Below, in pieces: positions 8,281 through 17,486 of a DNA stretch of 64,000 nt (the first letter of the stretch is position 1; each line of letters begins with the position of its first letter). Location: NCBI GenBank assembly GCA_039808025.1, contig JBDHSK010000005.1, positions 124,001 to 188,000 on the forward strand, read 5' to 3'. Position numbers and translations under genes: made by a program. Origin of the DNA: Sandaracinobacteroides sp039808025 (GTDB taxonomy: Bacteria > Pseudomonadota > Alphaproteobacteria > Sphingomonadales > Sphingomonadaceae). The notes beneath the pieces are model-generated. The model was not told where the DNA came from. It ran no database searches and saw nothing but the letters and a program-made list of their open reading frames with translations.

Positions 8281-11121
8281 TTATTTTGCCGATCGATAGG
8301 TGACGGGCAGGCCCAGCGCTTTCAGTTGCGGCTCGACCCGGGCGCGATCCCCCTCGACCACATAGACGAGATCATCGGGGCCGGGCAGCGGCGCATCAGC
8401 GACCGCCGTGTTGCTGACAGCGGCGATTCGCATGGGCAGAGTCGTCAGGTAATCGTCGGGTCGGCCGAGATTGGCATTGCGCTCGAGGGCCGCCAGCAGG
8501 GCACCGCCGGTTTCGAAGTCGCCGGGAAGGCTGCGGATCATGTTGGCGCGGGCGTTGGCGATTTCGCTATTGGTGGGCGGCGATTTGGCGTGAAAATCTG
8601 CAAGCAGGCTGCGGATGGCAGCGATGCTGGGCCCGGTTTCATCGGTTTCGACCGGGGCTGACAGGATGAACGGCATCTGCTGGCGGGTGGGCGAAACGCT
8701 GGAATAGGCGCCATAAGACCAGTTGCGCTTTTCGCGCAGATCCTGATTGAGGCGGGCCGAGGTCAGGCCGCCGAACACGTCGTTGGCGAGGGTGATGGCG
8801 AGCGTATCGTCGCTTCCGGACAGCGGCAGGGGCGCTGCGGCCAGAATGACCGACTGTTCAGCGCCGGGACGGTCGATGAACAGGATGCGCCCGCGTGATT
8901 CAGGGGCAGCTTTCGGGGGCGTGTTCGCTGCTGTTTCCGGGGTAGCAGGGACAGCGGATTGCCAGTCTCCGAAGTTCGATTCCAGCAGTGGCAGCAAGTC
9001 ATCGAGGCTGGTGTTGCCAACGACGAACAGCGTCGCATCGGCGGGGTTCAGCGTCTGCCGGTGATAGGCCACCAGATCGTCGCGGGTAATGGCGTTCAGG
9101 CCCTTTTCAGTGCCGGTTCCCGTGAAGCTGAATCCGTAGGGATGATCAGGCCCATAGACCAGTTCGGGCAGAGCGCGATAGGCAAGTCCGGCAGGGCTGG
9201 TTTCCTCCTGCTTCAAGGTGGTGAGCGCCTGCACACGCACCCGGTCCAGTTCGGCCTGCGGAAAGGTTGGGGTGCGCGCCACATCAGCGAACAGCGCCAG
9301 CGAATCGGCCAGATTGGGGGTTAGGGCATTCAGCGACAGACGGGTGCGGTCTAGCGTGCGTGACGCGCCAATCGACGCTCCCAGCCGTTCCTCGGCGGCG
9401 GCGATCGACGGGCCATCGAGCGGGCCCAGCCGGCCATTGCTGCCCTCGTCGATCAGCCCCAGCATCACTCCCTGCAATCCGGGAAGGGAACGATCATCGG
9501 CGGCGACCCCGCCGGGAAAGCTCAGCATCAGGCGCACCACCGGCACCGCCGTCTGGCGGGCGAATACCACCTGCATGCCGTTCGACAGGCGGGCATGTTC
9601 GATGGCGGGCAGGGTGAAGCGGGTGGCGGGCCCGGCGTCGGGCAGGTGGCTGCGGTCGGCGGCAACGCCAACCGGGGCAGAAGGCACGGCTGGCTGTTCC
9701 AGTGCCGCCAGATGCCGCGGCGCTTCCGGCTGATCGACGCTCTTGGGGTCGCGTTCACCGGGCAACATGGTCAGCCGGTGGTCGCCCTGGCGCAGCCACT
9801 GGCGGGCGGCGGCGCGCACGGTTCCCGGCGTTGCCGAGGCGTAATCGGCAAGCTCGGTGCGGTACGAGCCCGGGTCGTCGTGATAGAGCAGCCCCTCGGC
9901 CAGCACCACGCCCTTGCCGCCAAACCCGCCCACCTTTTCAAGGCCGCGGATAGTGCCGGAAACCGCGCGCATCGCCACCCGGTCCACTTCGTCGGCGGTG
10001 GGGCCATGGTCGAGGAACTCGGCCAGCAGCTGGTCGATGCGGGCTTCCACTCTGGTGGGGTCGACGCCGGGGGCGACATCGACCCCGATACTGGCGATTC
10101 CCCCCATCGATTCCGGCGATACGCCGCCCCCCACCGAGACCGCCAGCCGTTCGTCACGCACCAGCGCCCGGGCCAGCCGCGACGTCGGCCCCGAGGCGAG
10201 AATGGCGAGCGCCATGTCGAGATCGGCGTTCTGGGCGCCGCCATCGCGTCCGGGCACCGCCCAGTAACGGGTGAGGCGGGGGGTGGCCACGGTGTCGTGC
10301 ATGGTGGCGCGGGTTGTGGTGGTGCGCTGCGGCACCCAGCCGGCAAAGCGCGCCGGCGTTGGCCCAGCGGGAATCTGGCCGAACCAGTGCGTCACCTTTT
10401 CTCTGGCGGTGTCGAAATCGATATCACCCGCCAGCACAAGTACGGCGTTGTTGGGGCCATAATGGGTGCGGAACCAGCCGTGCACATCGGCAAGGGTGGC
10501 GGCCTCGAGATCAGCAGGCCGGCCGATCGGCGATACCGACATCGGGTGATCGGGGGGAAACAGCGCCGGCAGCATGGCATACTGGGTGAGGCCGCCGGGG
10601 TTGTTGTCGCCCTGGCGTTTCTCGTTCAGCACCACCTTGCGCTGGGCGTCGAGCCGCTGCTGGCTGACGGCCGGCAGCAGCCAGCCCATGCGATCGGATT
10701 CCAGGAACAGCGCGAGGTCAAGCGCCGGGGTGGGCACCGTCTGGAAATAGTTGGTGCGGTCGAAACTGGTGGTGCCGTTGAAATCGGTGGCACCCATGGC
10801 TTCCAGCGGTTTGAAATGTTCGTCGGGGTGATGTTCAGACCCGTAGAACATCAGGTGCTCGAACAGGTGGGCAAAGCCGGAACGTCCCAGCGGCTCGTCG
10901 ACCGAACCGACATCGTACCACACCCCGACATGGACGATCGGCGCCTTGTGGTCGCTGTGCACCACCACCCGCAGGCCGTTGGGCAGTGTGAACTGCTGGT
11001 AGGGGATATCGACGGCGTCGATCAGCTGCGACAGTGGCGCCGGATCTGCGCGGGCGGGCAGCGGCAGCGCGGTAACGAGGGCCGTTGCAACGGCCAGCAG
11101 GCGAATATGGCGGGTGTTCAT
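8281..11121 (-). CDS. M16 family zinc metallopeptidase (two-repeat form)
   Basis: Exported protease of 946 residues: a signal peptide ending near ARA at about residue 25, then two M16 halves in one chain. The inverted zinc motif H85-L-F-E88-H89 is in the first half; the second half lacks it, as expected for pitrilysin/PqqL-type fusions. It probably degrades peptides in the periplasm. The start codon overlaps the stop of pepN by four bases (ATGA), so translation of the two peptidases is coupled. A long open frame on the opposite strand here is a G+C artefact. Confidence 0.93.
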   Translation of the reverse strand: MNTRHIRLLAVATALVTALPLPARADPAPLSQLIDAVDIPYQQFTLPNGLRVVVHSDHKAPIVHVGVWYDVGSVDEPLGRSGFAHLFEHLMFYGSEHHPDEHFKPLEAMGATDFNGTTSFDRTNYFQTVPTPALDLALFLESDRMGWLLPAVSQQRLDAQRKVVLNEKRQGDNNPGGLTQYAMLPALFPPDHPMSVSPIGRPADLEAATLADVHGWFRTHYGPNNAVLVLAGDIDFDTAREKVTHWFGQIPAGPTPARFAGWVPQRTTTTRATMHDTVATPRLTRYWAVPGRDGGAQNADLDMALAILASGPTSRLARALVRDERLAVSVGGGVSPESMGGIASIGVDVAPGVDPTRVEARIDQLLAEFLDHGPTADEVDRVAMRAVSGTIRGLEKVGGFGGKGVVLAEGLLYHDDPGSYRTELADYASATPGTVRAAARQWLRQGDHRLTMLPGERDPKSVDQPEAPRHLAALEQPAVPSAPVGVAADRSHLPDAGPATRFTLPAIEHARLSNGMQVVFARQTAVPVVRLMLSFPGGVAADDRSLPGLQGVMLGLIDEGSNGRLGPLDGPSIAAAEERLGASIGASRTLDRTRLSLNALTPNLADSLALFADVARTPTFPQAELDRVRVQALTTLKQEETSPAGLAYRALPELVYGPDHPYGFSFTGTGTEKGLNAITRDDLVAYHRQTLNPADATLFVVGNTSLDDLLPLLESNFGDWQSAVPATPETAANTPPKAAPESRGRILFIDRPGAEQSVILAAAPLPLSGSDDTLAITLANDVFGGLTSARLNQDLREKRNWSYGAYSSVSPTRQQMPFILSAPVETDETGPSIAAIRSLLADFHAKSPPTNSEIANARANMIRSLPGDFETGGALLAALERNANLGRPDDYLTTLPMRIAAVSNTAVADAPLPGPDDLVYVVEGDRARVEPQLKALGLPVTYRSAK

Positions 11122-13700
11122 TTCAGTCCCTGGATGGTTACTTCGGTGAGATCGCGCGACAGGCCCGGTTGGCTGGCCACGGTTTCAAGGGCCGCGTGCA
11201 TGTGGCTTCCCCAGGGGTCGGCGAACCGCCGCCAGCGGGTAAGCGGCTGGCACAGGCGGGCAGCGAGCTGGGGGTTCTTGGCATCGGTCGCGATCACATT
11301 GTCGGCAAGCAAGGCATAGCCCGCACCCTCGCGGTCGTGGAAGCGGCTGTGGTTCCCGGCAAAGGCAAGCAGCAGGGCGCGCACCCGGTTGGGGTTGCGG
11401 CGATCATAGAGCCGGTGTTCCAGCAGCGCCCTTACCACCGCCAGGGTGTCGGAGCGCGTCGAGTGCGCCTGAACAGCAAACCATTTGTCGATCACACCGG
11501 GCAGGGCCTCGTTCCGGTTGAAATAGTCGGCTAGCGCCGCGATGCGGGCGTCGTGGCGGGAATGGGTGAGCACGGCAAGCGCCGACATGCGGTCGGTCAT
11601 CGAGGTCGCGGTCTGATACTGGTGGAGCGCCAGCCCGGCGGTCGTCCGGGTGTCGGGGGCGGTAAGCAGGCGGATGCTGGCGGCCCGCATCCGTCGCAGG
11701 CCCTTGGCGCGCGCCGAAAGGTCGCAGCCTTCGGTCACCGTCGCTGCCCAGATGGCATGCAGACGCTCGCCCAGCCGTGCCGCCAGCGACTGCCTGAGCC
11801 CCTCGCGGGCGGCATGGATGGCCTCGGGGTTCACACGGTCGAGGTGGTCGCCGATCACTGCCTCGGTGGGGAGAAAGATGGTCTCGGCATGAAAGGCGGG
11901 GTCGTGCTGCCAGTCGTTCAAAAGGGTGGTCATCACCTCGGCCACATCTTCGGCGCCATCGTCGCTGGGGGCGGCAGTGACCGATTCGATCAGAACCGAG
12001 AGCATCAGCTGCTGTACGGCTTCGTAGCGGGCGAACGGGTCGGTTTCGTGGCGGGCCAGCAGCTTGAGGGCGGCGCGTGGCGGCGGTGGGTGGGTGACGA
12101 TGGGAGCGGCAAACCCGCGGTTGAGTGACAGGATCGGCGGCTCCTGCACGTCGGGCAGGGTGATCCGGGCGCGGGTTTCCGTCAGAACGAAGCTGTCGTT
12201 GGCGGCCAGCAGCCGGCCGAAGCGGTCGAAGGCCGCAAAGGGCAGCGGGATCGGCAGCGGCGGTGCGCCGGGCGGCGCCTTGGGGTTCTGCTGGGCGAAC
12301 AGGATGTCGAAGCCGCCTTCGGGACGCCGCTCGAACCTTGCCCGTACCACCGGGGTTCCCGCCTGGTGATACCAGCGACGGAAGCGGACGATGTCGAGCC
12401 CCTGCGAGGCCATGGCCTCGAGAAAATCATCGATGGTGGCGGCTCGCCCGTCGTTGTCGGTGAAATAGCGGTCGGTGGCGTGGCGGAAGCGTTCTTCACC
12501 CAGCATGGTCTGCATCATGCGGATCAGCTCGGCGCCCTTGTCGTAGATGGTTGTTGTGTAGAAGTTGTTGATTTCCATGTAGGTGTCCGGCTGCACCGGG
12601 TGGGCGAGCGGTCCGGCGTCCTCGGCGAACTGGGTGGCGCGCAGATCGCGCACCACCTCGATGCGCTTGACGGCGGCGGAGCCGATGGCGGCCGAGAACT
12701 GCTGGTCGCGAAAGACGGTGAACCCTTCCTTCAGCGCCAGCTGGAACCAGTCGCGGCAGGTGACGCGGTTGCCCGACCAGTTATGGAAATATTCGTGGGC
12801 GATGATCGCCGAGATGGCGTCGAAATCGGAATCGGTCGCGGTTTCATGGTCGGCCAGAATGTAGCGGGCATTGAAGATGTTGAGGCCCTTGTTCTCCATG
12901 GCGCCGAAGTTGAAATCGCGCACGGCCACCATGTTGAACACGTCGAGGTCGTATTCGCGGCCATAGCGGTCTTCGTCGAAGGCCATCGCCCGTTTCAGGC
13001 TGTCCATGGCGTGGGCGGTGCGCGGCAGGTCGCGCCGGGCCACGAAGATGCGCAGCCTGACCACCCTTCCGGAGCGGGTGACGAAACGGTCTTCCAGCGT
13101 GTCGAGGTTGCCGGCAACGACGGCGAACAGATAGCAGGGCTTGGGGAACGGATCGTTCCATTCCGCGAAATGGCGGCCGCCGCCCAGATCACCGCTGGCA
13201 CCGGGGTTGCCGTTGGACAGCAGCTGCGGATAGGCGGCGCGATCAGCTTCCAGCCGGACACGAAAGCGCGTCAGCACATCCGGGCGATCGGGGAAATAGC
13301 TGATGCGCCGGAACCCCTCGGCCTCGCACTGGGTGCACAAGAGACCGTCCGAGGCATAAAGCCCCATCAGCCGGCTGTTGGCGGCGGGGTTGATGGCGAC
13401 CGTGGTCTCAATGACGGCGTGATCGGCGGCGATGTGCAGATGCAGGCCCGAGGCGCTGTCGTTGGGAAGCGGTTGTGCGACCCCATCGATGGCAAGGGCC
13501 AGAAGTTCGAGCTGTTCGCCGTCGAGGATCAGCGGCGCCGTGCCGTCACCGTTGCGCACCACCTGCAGGCGCGCATGCACCAGCGTGCGTTCGGGGTCGA
13601 GTTCGAAGCGCAGCTCGGCGTCGGGCACCAGCCAGTCAGGCGGCCGATAATCGCCCAGTCGCCTGATCGGCGGCAGAGTTTGCGCGCTGTCCATTCCCAC
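11118..13700 (-). CDS. pepN: Aminopeptidase N (M1 family)
   Basis: Cytoplasmic aminopeptidase of about 860 residues, E. coli PepN type. The exopeptidase motif GAMEN is at 266-270 and the zinc site H302-E303-Y-F-H306 with E325 in LALKEG. The four-domain length is normal. Start: a GTG at 13700 has GGAGGA five bases upstream; an ATG at 13694 is an alternative at eleven bases. It forms an operon with the downstream M16 protease through a 4-bp overlap, so the unit is dedicated to peptide breakdown. Confidence 0.95.
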   Translation of the reverse strand: MGMDSAQTLPPIRRLGDYRPPDWLVPDAELRFELDPERTLVHARLQVVRNGDGTAPLILDGEQLELLALAIDGVAQPLPNDSASGLHLHIAADHAVIETTVAINPAANSRLMGLYASDGLLCTQCEAEGFRRISYFPDRPDVLTRFRVRLEADRAAYPQLLSNGNPGASGDLGGGRHFAEWNDPFPKPCYLFAVVAGNLDTLEDRFVTRSGRVVRLRIFVARRDLPRTAHAMDSLKRAMAFDEDRYGREYDLDVFNMVAVRDFNFGAMENKGLNIFNARYILADHETATDSDFDAISAIIAHEYFHNWSGNRVTCRDWFQLALKEGFTVFRDQQFSAAIGSAAVKRIEVVRDLRATQFAEDAGPLAHPVQPDTYMEINNFYTTTIYDKGAELIRMMQTMLGEERFRHATDRYFTDNDGRAATIDDFLEAMASQGLDIVRFRRWYHQAGTPVVRARFERRPEGGFDILFAQQNPKAPPGAPPLPIPLPFAAFDRFGRLLAANDSFVLTETRARITLPDVQEPPILSLNRGFAAPIVTHPPPPRAALKLLARHETDPFARYEAVQQLMLSVLIESVTAAPSDDGAEDVAEVMTTLLNDWQHDPAFHAETIFLPTEAVIGDHLDRVNPEAIHAAREGLRQSLAARLGERLHAIWAATVTEGCDLSARAKGLRRMRAASIRLLTAPDTRTTAGLALHQYQTATSMTDRMSALAVLTHSRHDARIAALADYFNRNEALPGVIDKWFAVQAHSTRSDTLAVVRALLEHRLYDRRNPNRVRALLLAFAGNHSRFHDREGAGYALLADNVIATDAKNPQLAARLCQPLTRWRRFADPWGSHMHAALETVASQPGLSRDLTEVTIQGLK

Positions 13701-13745
13701 CCCGGTCCTCCAGGTGCGGCATTGTGAACCAGCAACGTCGGCGGT

Positions 13746-14234
13746 TCAATGGTGGGGGGGGGGGTTGCGGCGCGCCGCAAAAAAACCGCGCAACAGCCCG
13801 GCTGCCTGCTGTTCGCCTACTCCGGCGATCGTTTCCGGCTTGTGCGTGGAATGGGCGAAGATCCGCGCCCCATGTTCCACCCCGCCGCCCTTGGGGTCGC
13901 TGGCGCCGTATACCAGCCGGGCTATGCGCGCCTCGGCAATGGCCGCTGCGCACATGGCACAGGGTTCCAGTGTCACCCACAGGGTGCAGCCGGTCAGCCG
14001 CTCGTTGCCGATGTGGCGGGCAGCGGCGCGCAGGGCGACGATCTCGGCGTGGGCGGTGGGGTCGTGGTCGGTGCGGGTGCGGTTGGAGCCTTCGCCCACC
14101 ACCTTGCCAGCGCCATCGGTGATGACCGCCCCTACCGGCACCTCGCCCTCGTCGGCCGCTCCGGCCGCCAGCAGCAGGGCACGGGCCATGTGCGACGATG
14201 GCGGGAAGCCGCCGCTGTCGTCAGGCGGCGCCAC
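13746..14234 (-). CDS. tadA: tRNA adenosine(34) deaminase TadA / nucleoside deaminase
   Basis: Deaminates A34 to inosine in tRNA-Arg. Zinc-site residues H62-A-E64 and P91-C92-A-M-C95 are present in the expected order, with GEVPVGAV before them. About 162 residues from a GTG at 14234, which overlaps the upstream rnk by 14 bases; an ATG at 14189 (giving 147 residues) is equally possible by homology. The 3' end runs through an 11-base G tract on the plus strand that encodes NPPPHH just before the stop, so length variation there would change only the C-terminal tail. Some family members are guanine or cytosine deaminases, but the sequence favours TadA. Confidence 0.88.
   Translation of the reverse strand: MAPPDDSGGFPPSSHMARALLLAAGAADEGEVPVGAVITDGAGKVVGEGSNRTRTDHDPTAHAEIVALRAAARHIGNERLTGCTLWVTLEPCAMCAAAIAEARIARLVYGASDPKGGGVEHGARIFAHSTHKPETIAGVGEQQAAGLLRGFFAARRNPPPHH
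13754..13764. repeat. Homopolymer of 11 G (C on the coding strand of tadA)
   Basis: Eleven consecutive G residues lie inside the last codons of tadA and about 55 bases before the pepN start region read from the minus strand. Such tracts are slippage-prone in replication and also in sequencing. Confidence 0.9.
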
Positions 14235-14661
14235 GGTCTTGAGCGGCCGCCTGCCTGACCTTGACGATGGTCAGCCGCCGTTCGCGCCCCTCGCGGTCGG
14301 GCCACAGGATCGACTGGCCCTCGCGCAGGCCGATCAGGCCCGCCCCCACCGGCGTGAGGATCGAGATGCGATTGGCCGAGATGTCGGCATGGCGCGGATA
14401 GACAAGATGGACGACGCGCGACGCTCCGCTCGCCTCGTCGACGAACTCGACCTCGGCGTTCATGGTGACCACGTCGGCCGGCACCTTTGCCTCGGTATGG
14501 ATTTTGGCGCGGCCGATTTCTTCCAGAAGCAGCTCGCTGACTTGCGGCAGGCGCTCTTGCACGCCCAGCGCCAGATCGGTGAGCGAATCCGCCTCGTGGT
14601 CGATCATGTGGATTGGCGGGCGACGTGTGGACTTTTTCTCGGTCGCGGGTTTCTCTGCCAT
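14221..14661 (-). CDS. rnk: GreA/GreB-like protein, nucleoside diphosphate kinase regulator Rnk type
   Basis: A 146-residue protein whose C-terminal half (about 85-135) is the GreA/B C-terminal domain (NRISILTPVGAGLIGL). The N-terminal coiled coil is short, as in Rnk, rather than the long two-helix finger of GreA. Rnk binds RNA polymerase but is not known to rescue backtracked complexes like GreA does. It is the first gene of a likely rnk-tadA unit (14-base overlap if the GTG start of tadA is used). Confidence 0.8.
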   Translation of the reverse strand: MAEKPATEKKSTRRPPIHMIDHEADSLTDLALGVQERLPQVSELLLEEIGRAKIHTEAKVPADVVTMNAEVEFVDEASGASRVVHLVYPRHADISANRISILTPVGAGLIGLREGQSILWPDREGRERRLTIVKVRQAAAQDRGAA

Positions 14662-14980
14662 GACGGTGCTTTCCGGTTGATGGTCGCTGCCCAGCCCTGA
14701 AACGGGGCAAGGGGCAGGTAACGGCTGCTGGTGATCGGTTGCCCGAAGGAACGGTGAACGATTGCTGAGGGGAGGAAGGTTGCCCCGAGTTCGGGGCAGG
14801 GTGCGCCGGAACCCGGGGCTAGATGCCCGCGAGACGCTGTCCTCCGCGCAGGGACTGCCCGTGAAGACGCATTCGCGGATAGGGGCGCGGATAGGGGCGC
14901 GGATAGGGGCGTCGCGTGTTCATGAGCTGATCATGTTGCCAATCAGGCGCCAAGTCAATCAGGCAGGCCATCACCCCCGT
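14662..14980. other. Intergenic region with no recognisable gene
   Basis: This 319-bp gap lies between the carbonic anhydrase stop and the rnk start. It contains a GC-rich inverted repeat around 14791-14804 (CCCCGAG and CTCGGGG-like arms) and a triple 12-bp tandem repeat (listed separately). No coding potential with a ribosome-binding site is seen; it should include the rnk promoter. Confidence 0.6.
14875..14910. repeat. Three exact tandem copies of a 12-bp unit
   Basis: The unit GCGGATAGGGGC is repeated without change at 14875-14886, 14887-14898 and 14899-14910, downstream of the carbonic anhydrase gene. It is outside any gene. Confidence 0.95.
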
Positions 14981-15625
14981 TCAGGCGGCCGGGACAACAG
15001 GTGGCCCGACTGGCGCGCACACCGCCTGCAGCAGGCCGTCGCCGATGGCATACACCCAGCCATGCAAGGTGAGATCAGCGCCTCTTTCCCAGGCGGCAGT
15101 GATCAGCGGGTTGACTGCCAGCGCCTGTACCTGCGCCTCGACATTGTCTTCGCACAGGCGGTTGGGTGTGGGGCGGTGATGGTGGGTACAGGCCTCGAGG
15201 AACCGGATGCGCAACGGTTGCAGCCAGCGGCTAATGGCGCCCTCGCTGTTGCCGTTGATGGCAGCCTGTACGCCGCCGCAGCCATAATGGCCAACGACGA
15301 TGACATGCTGCACGGCCAGCTCCTCGACTGCAAACTGCAGCGCGGCGGTGAAATTGGGGTCGTCGGCCACTGCCAGATTGGCGACATTGCGGTGCACGAA
15401 CATTTCGCCGGGGTCGAGATCGACGATTTCAGTGGCAGGGACGCGGCTGTCGGAGCAGCCGATCCAGAAATAGCGCGGCCGCTGCTGGCCCACCAGCCGG
15501 CTGAAAAACCCCGGGTCGTGGCTGGTCTTGCCGCCAGCCCAGGCACGATTGCGCTGAAACAGCGACAACAGGCCGCTGGGCCCGGCCTCGAGCGAATCTT
15601 TGGGCAGCGTGTTTGGCAATGCCAT
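14981..15625 (-). CDS. can: Beta-class carbonic anhydrase
   Basis: Interconverts CO2 and bicarbonate in the cytoplasm. The zinc ligands and catalytic dyad are visible: C57-S-D59-S-R61, then H113-Y-G-C116. The product is 214 residues, normal for the family. The start at 15625 is preferred over a longer frame because AGGAAAGGC precedes the ATG. It diverges from a LysR gene, with about 210 bases between the start codons, so the regulator may control it, but the sequence does not prove this. Confidence 0.93.
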   Translation of the reverse strand: MALPNTLPKDSLEAGPSGLLSLFQRNRAWAGGKTSHDPGFFSRLVGQQRPRYFWIGCSDSRVPATEIVDLDPGEMFVHRNVANLAVADDPNFTAALQFAVEELAVQHVIVVGHYGCGGVQAAINGNSEGAISRWLQPLRIRFLEACTHHHRPTPNRLCEDNVEAQVQALAVNPLITAAWERGADLTLHGWVYAIGDGLLQAVCAPVGPPVVPAA

Positions 15626-15785
15626 GCCTTTCCTGATGCAGCTGACGCCGTGGGCGGCCCGCCGGGAAGGGCTGGCCGGGCCATGCCCCATGGCTATGCG
15701 CCGGTTGCTGCAAAGTGGCAACCACCGGAACCGCTGCGCCTGTCGCCGGGGCCCGGGTCAGCCGCAGGTGCGAACGACCGTCTTG

Positions 15786-15806
15786 AATGGGCCGGGGTAA
15801 CCCATT
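15786..15806. promoter_or_regulatory. Inverted repeat, candidate LysR-type operator
   Basis: AATGGG (15786-15791) and CCCATT (15801-15806) form a perfect inverted repeat with a nine-base spacer containing a T-N11-A pattern, 33-53 bases before the LysR start codon. This fits an autoregulatory LysR-type site. Role inferred. Confidence 0.4.
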
Positions 15807-15838
15807 ATCTGTGAAGTTGAGTGCAGGATTATTGCGGC

Positions 15839-16738
15839 ATGGACATCAATGTTGCCCGAACGTTCCTAGAGGTTGTGAAAACCGGCAGCTTCGTGGCGGC
15901 TGCCCAGAACCTCAACATCACCCAGACGGCAGTCAGCGCCCGCATCCGGGTGCTGGAGCAGCAGCTCGACCGCCCGGTGTTCATCCGCAACAAGGCGGGC
16001 GCCCGCCTTACGGCCGAGGGTGAGCGGTTCCTGCGGTTCGCAACCACATTGGTGCAGGTGTGGGCGCGGGCACAGCGCGCGGTGGCGCTGCCTCCCGGAC
16101 GCGAGACGGTGGTGATGGTAGGAGCGGAACTGAGCCTGTGGAACCCGCTGCTGCGCGACTGGCTGTTGTGGATGCGGCGCCAGTGCCCGGAAATCGCCGT
16201 AAGCGCCCATATCGATACCGCCGAGCGGCTGGTGTCGCAGGTGCAGGAGGGGTCGCTCGACCTCGCCGTGCTCTATGCGGCCCCCAGCCGTCCCGGCCTG
16301 ATCACTGAGCTGCTGTTCGAGGAAAAGCTGGTGCTGGTGCGCACCCCCGGTTCCGCTACCGAGCAGCCGGGGGCCGATCATGTTCAGATCGACTGGGGCG
16401 AGGATTTCGCCGCCAGTTTCCACGCCGCCTTTCCCGAGGCGCCCAATGCCGTGATGTCGGTGAACTATGGCCCGCTGGGGCGGGATTATCTGCTGGAAGC
16501 CGGTGGCAGCGGCTATTTCCGCGAGAGCATCATCCGTCCGTTTCTCGACTCCGGCCGGCTGGAGCGGGTAACGGATCGGCCCGAGTTTTCCTATTCAGCC
16601 TACATGATGCACTCGACCAGGGCAGGTATCGGGGTGATGGAAAAGGTGCGCGCGGGGTTTCAGGCGGTTGCCGCAGCGCTGAGCGCGGCGAACACTGCGG
16701 CCACAGCAGCCACTGCCGACAGCCAGAGGATCGAATAG
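15839..16738 (+). CDS. LysR family transcriptional regulator
   Basis: A 299-residue regulator with an N-terminal winged helix-turn-helix (residues 1-60; SFVAAAQNLNITQTAVSARI is the recognition region) and a LysR substrate-binding domain to about 285. The ATG at 15839 gives the standard LysR N-terminus (MDINVARTFLEVV); an upstream in-frame ATG at 15821 adds six residues. The C-terminal tail is alanine-rich. It ends two bases before the DUF6306 gene, so the two are co-transcribed. Effector unknown. Confidence 0.92.
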   Translation: MDINVARTFLEVVKTGSFVAAAQNLNITQTAVSARIRVLEQQLDRPVFIRNKAGARLTAEGERFLRFATTLVQVWARAQRAVALPPGRETVVMVGAELSLWNPLLRDWLLWMRRQCPEIAVSAHIDTAERLVSQVQEGSLDLAVLYAAPSRPGLITELLFEEKLVLVRTPGSATEQPGADHVQIDWGEDFAASFHAAFPEAPNAVMSVNYGPLGRDYLLEAGGSGYFRESIIRPFLDSGRLERVTDRPEFSYSAYMMHSTRAGIGVMEKVRAGFQAVAAALSAANTAATAATADSQRIE

Positions 16739-16740
16739 CC

Positions 16741-17250
16741 ATGGGCAATGGCACCATCAACGAACCGGCATCACCGCCCTGTTCGGCGGCATCGGCTGAC
16801 GATGCCTATATGGGCTATGCCAGCCGCGCCGAGGTGTTGGCGCTTCTGAACGAGCTTCTGGAGGCCGAGCGCGCCGGAACGAAGGTGGCGGTCGCCAGCG
16901 TCCGCATGGCAGCGCCCGAGGGCTGGCGCGACCTGCTCCACCTGATCCGCGACGACGAGGCCCATTGGTGCGCCATGCTGAGCAGCCATATCACAAGGCT
17001 GGGTGGTGCGCCCTCGCATGCCACCGGGGCCTTTTACGACAAGACCATGGCGATTGCCGACCCGCTGGAACGACTGGCGTTTCTCAATCGCGGCCAGGGG
17101 TGGATGGCGCGACGGCTCGAGAAGGAGCTGCCGCAGATCCGCGACGAGCAACTGCACGCCGACCTGAAGGAGATGGCGAGTCGCCACCACGACAACATCG
17201 CCACGGCGCAGGCGTTTCTTGATGCCCATGGTGGCCCGGCGCGGCCATGA
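16741..17250 (+). CDS. Ferritin-like DUF6306 family protein
   Basis: A 169-residue, mostly helical protein. Residues 30-165 resemble the four-helix ferritin-like DUF6306 domain, with E/H pairs in RDDEAHWCAM and SRHHDN that could bind a di-metal centre. There is no signal peptide. It follows the LysR gene with two bases between them, so the two probably function together, perhaps in oxidative or metal stress; that is inference. The family has no established function. Confidence 0.75.
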   Translation: MGNGTINEPASPPCSAASADDAYMGYASRAEVLALLNELLEAERAGTKVAVASVRMAAPEGWRDLLHLIRDDEAHWCAMLSSHITRLGGAPSHATGAFYDKTMAIADPLERLAFLNRGQGWMARRLEKELPQIRDEQLHADLKEMASRHHDNIATAQAFLDAHGGPARP

Positions 17251-17303
17251 ACAACCCTTGGCAACGTCTGCCGGTGGCCGCCCGTAGCAGCGGCGATGAG
17301 ATC

Positions 17304-17335
17304 ATTATTGCTGATCTGAATAATCAATACTATTC
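17304..17335. promoter_or_regulatory. Overlapping inverted repeats upstream of metB
   Basis: ATTATT (17304-17309) with AATAAT (17319-17324), and GAATA (17318-17322) with TATTC (17331-17335), form two overlapping inverted repeats in an AT-rich island of about 50 bases, roughly 150 bases before the metB start. This looks like a promoter/operator; no regulator is identified. Confidence 0.4.
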
Positions 17336-17486
17336 GTTTGCCATGGTTTAACCCCGCTCCGACAATCGCCTGGTCGCACTGACCCCGGGCGCCATGGCAT
17401 TTCAGGCTGTGGCCACGGGCGCCAAGGCGGGGCGGTATCGTCTGCACCCGCCCCGACGGGGCCTCAGGAACGACAACAGGCTGTTC

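Noticed and set aside
9595..11319. 574-residue plus-strand open frame
   Set aside because: Antisense of the M16 protease, with no start signal; a frequent artefact of high G+C DNA.
14875..14910. CRISPR-like array
   Set aside because: Units are 12 bp, contiguous and without spacers.
17340..17486. Possible SAM-responsive riboswitch before metB
   Set aside because: A GC-rich hairpin is present, but I could not match any SAM-II/SAM-V core; only the upstream inverted repeats are reported.
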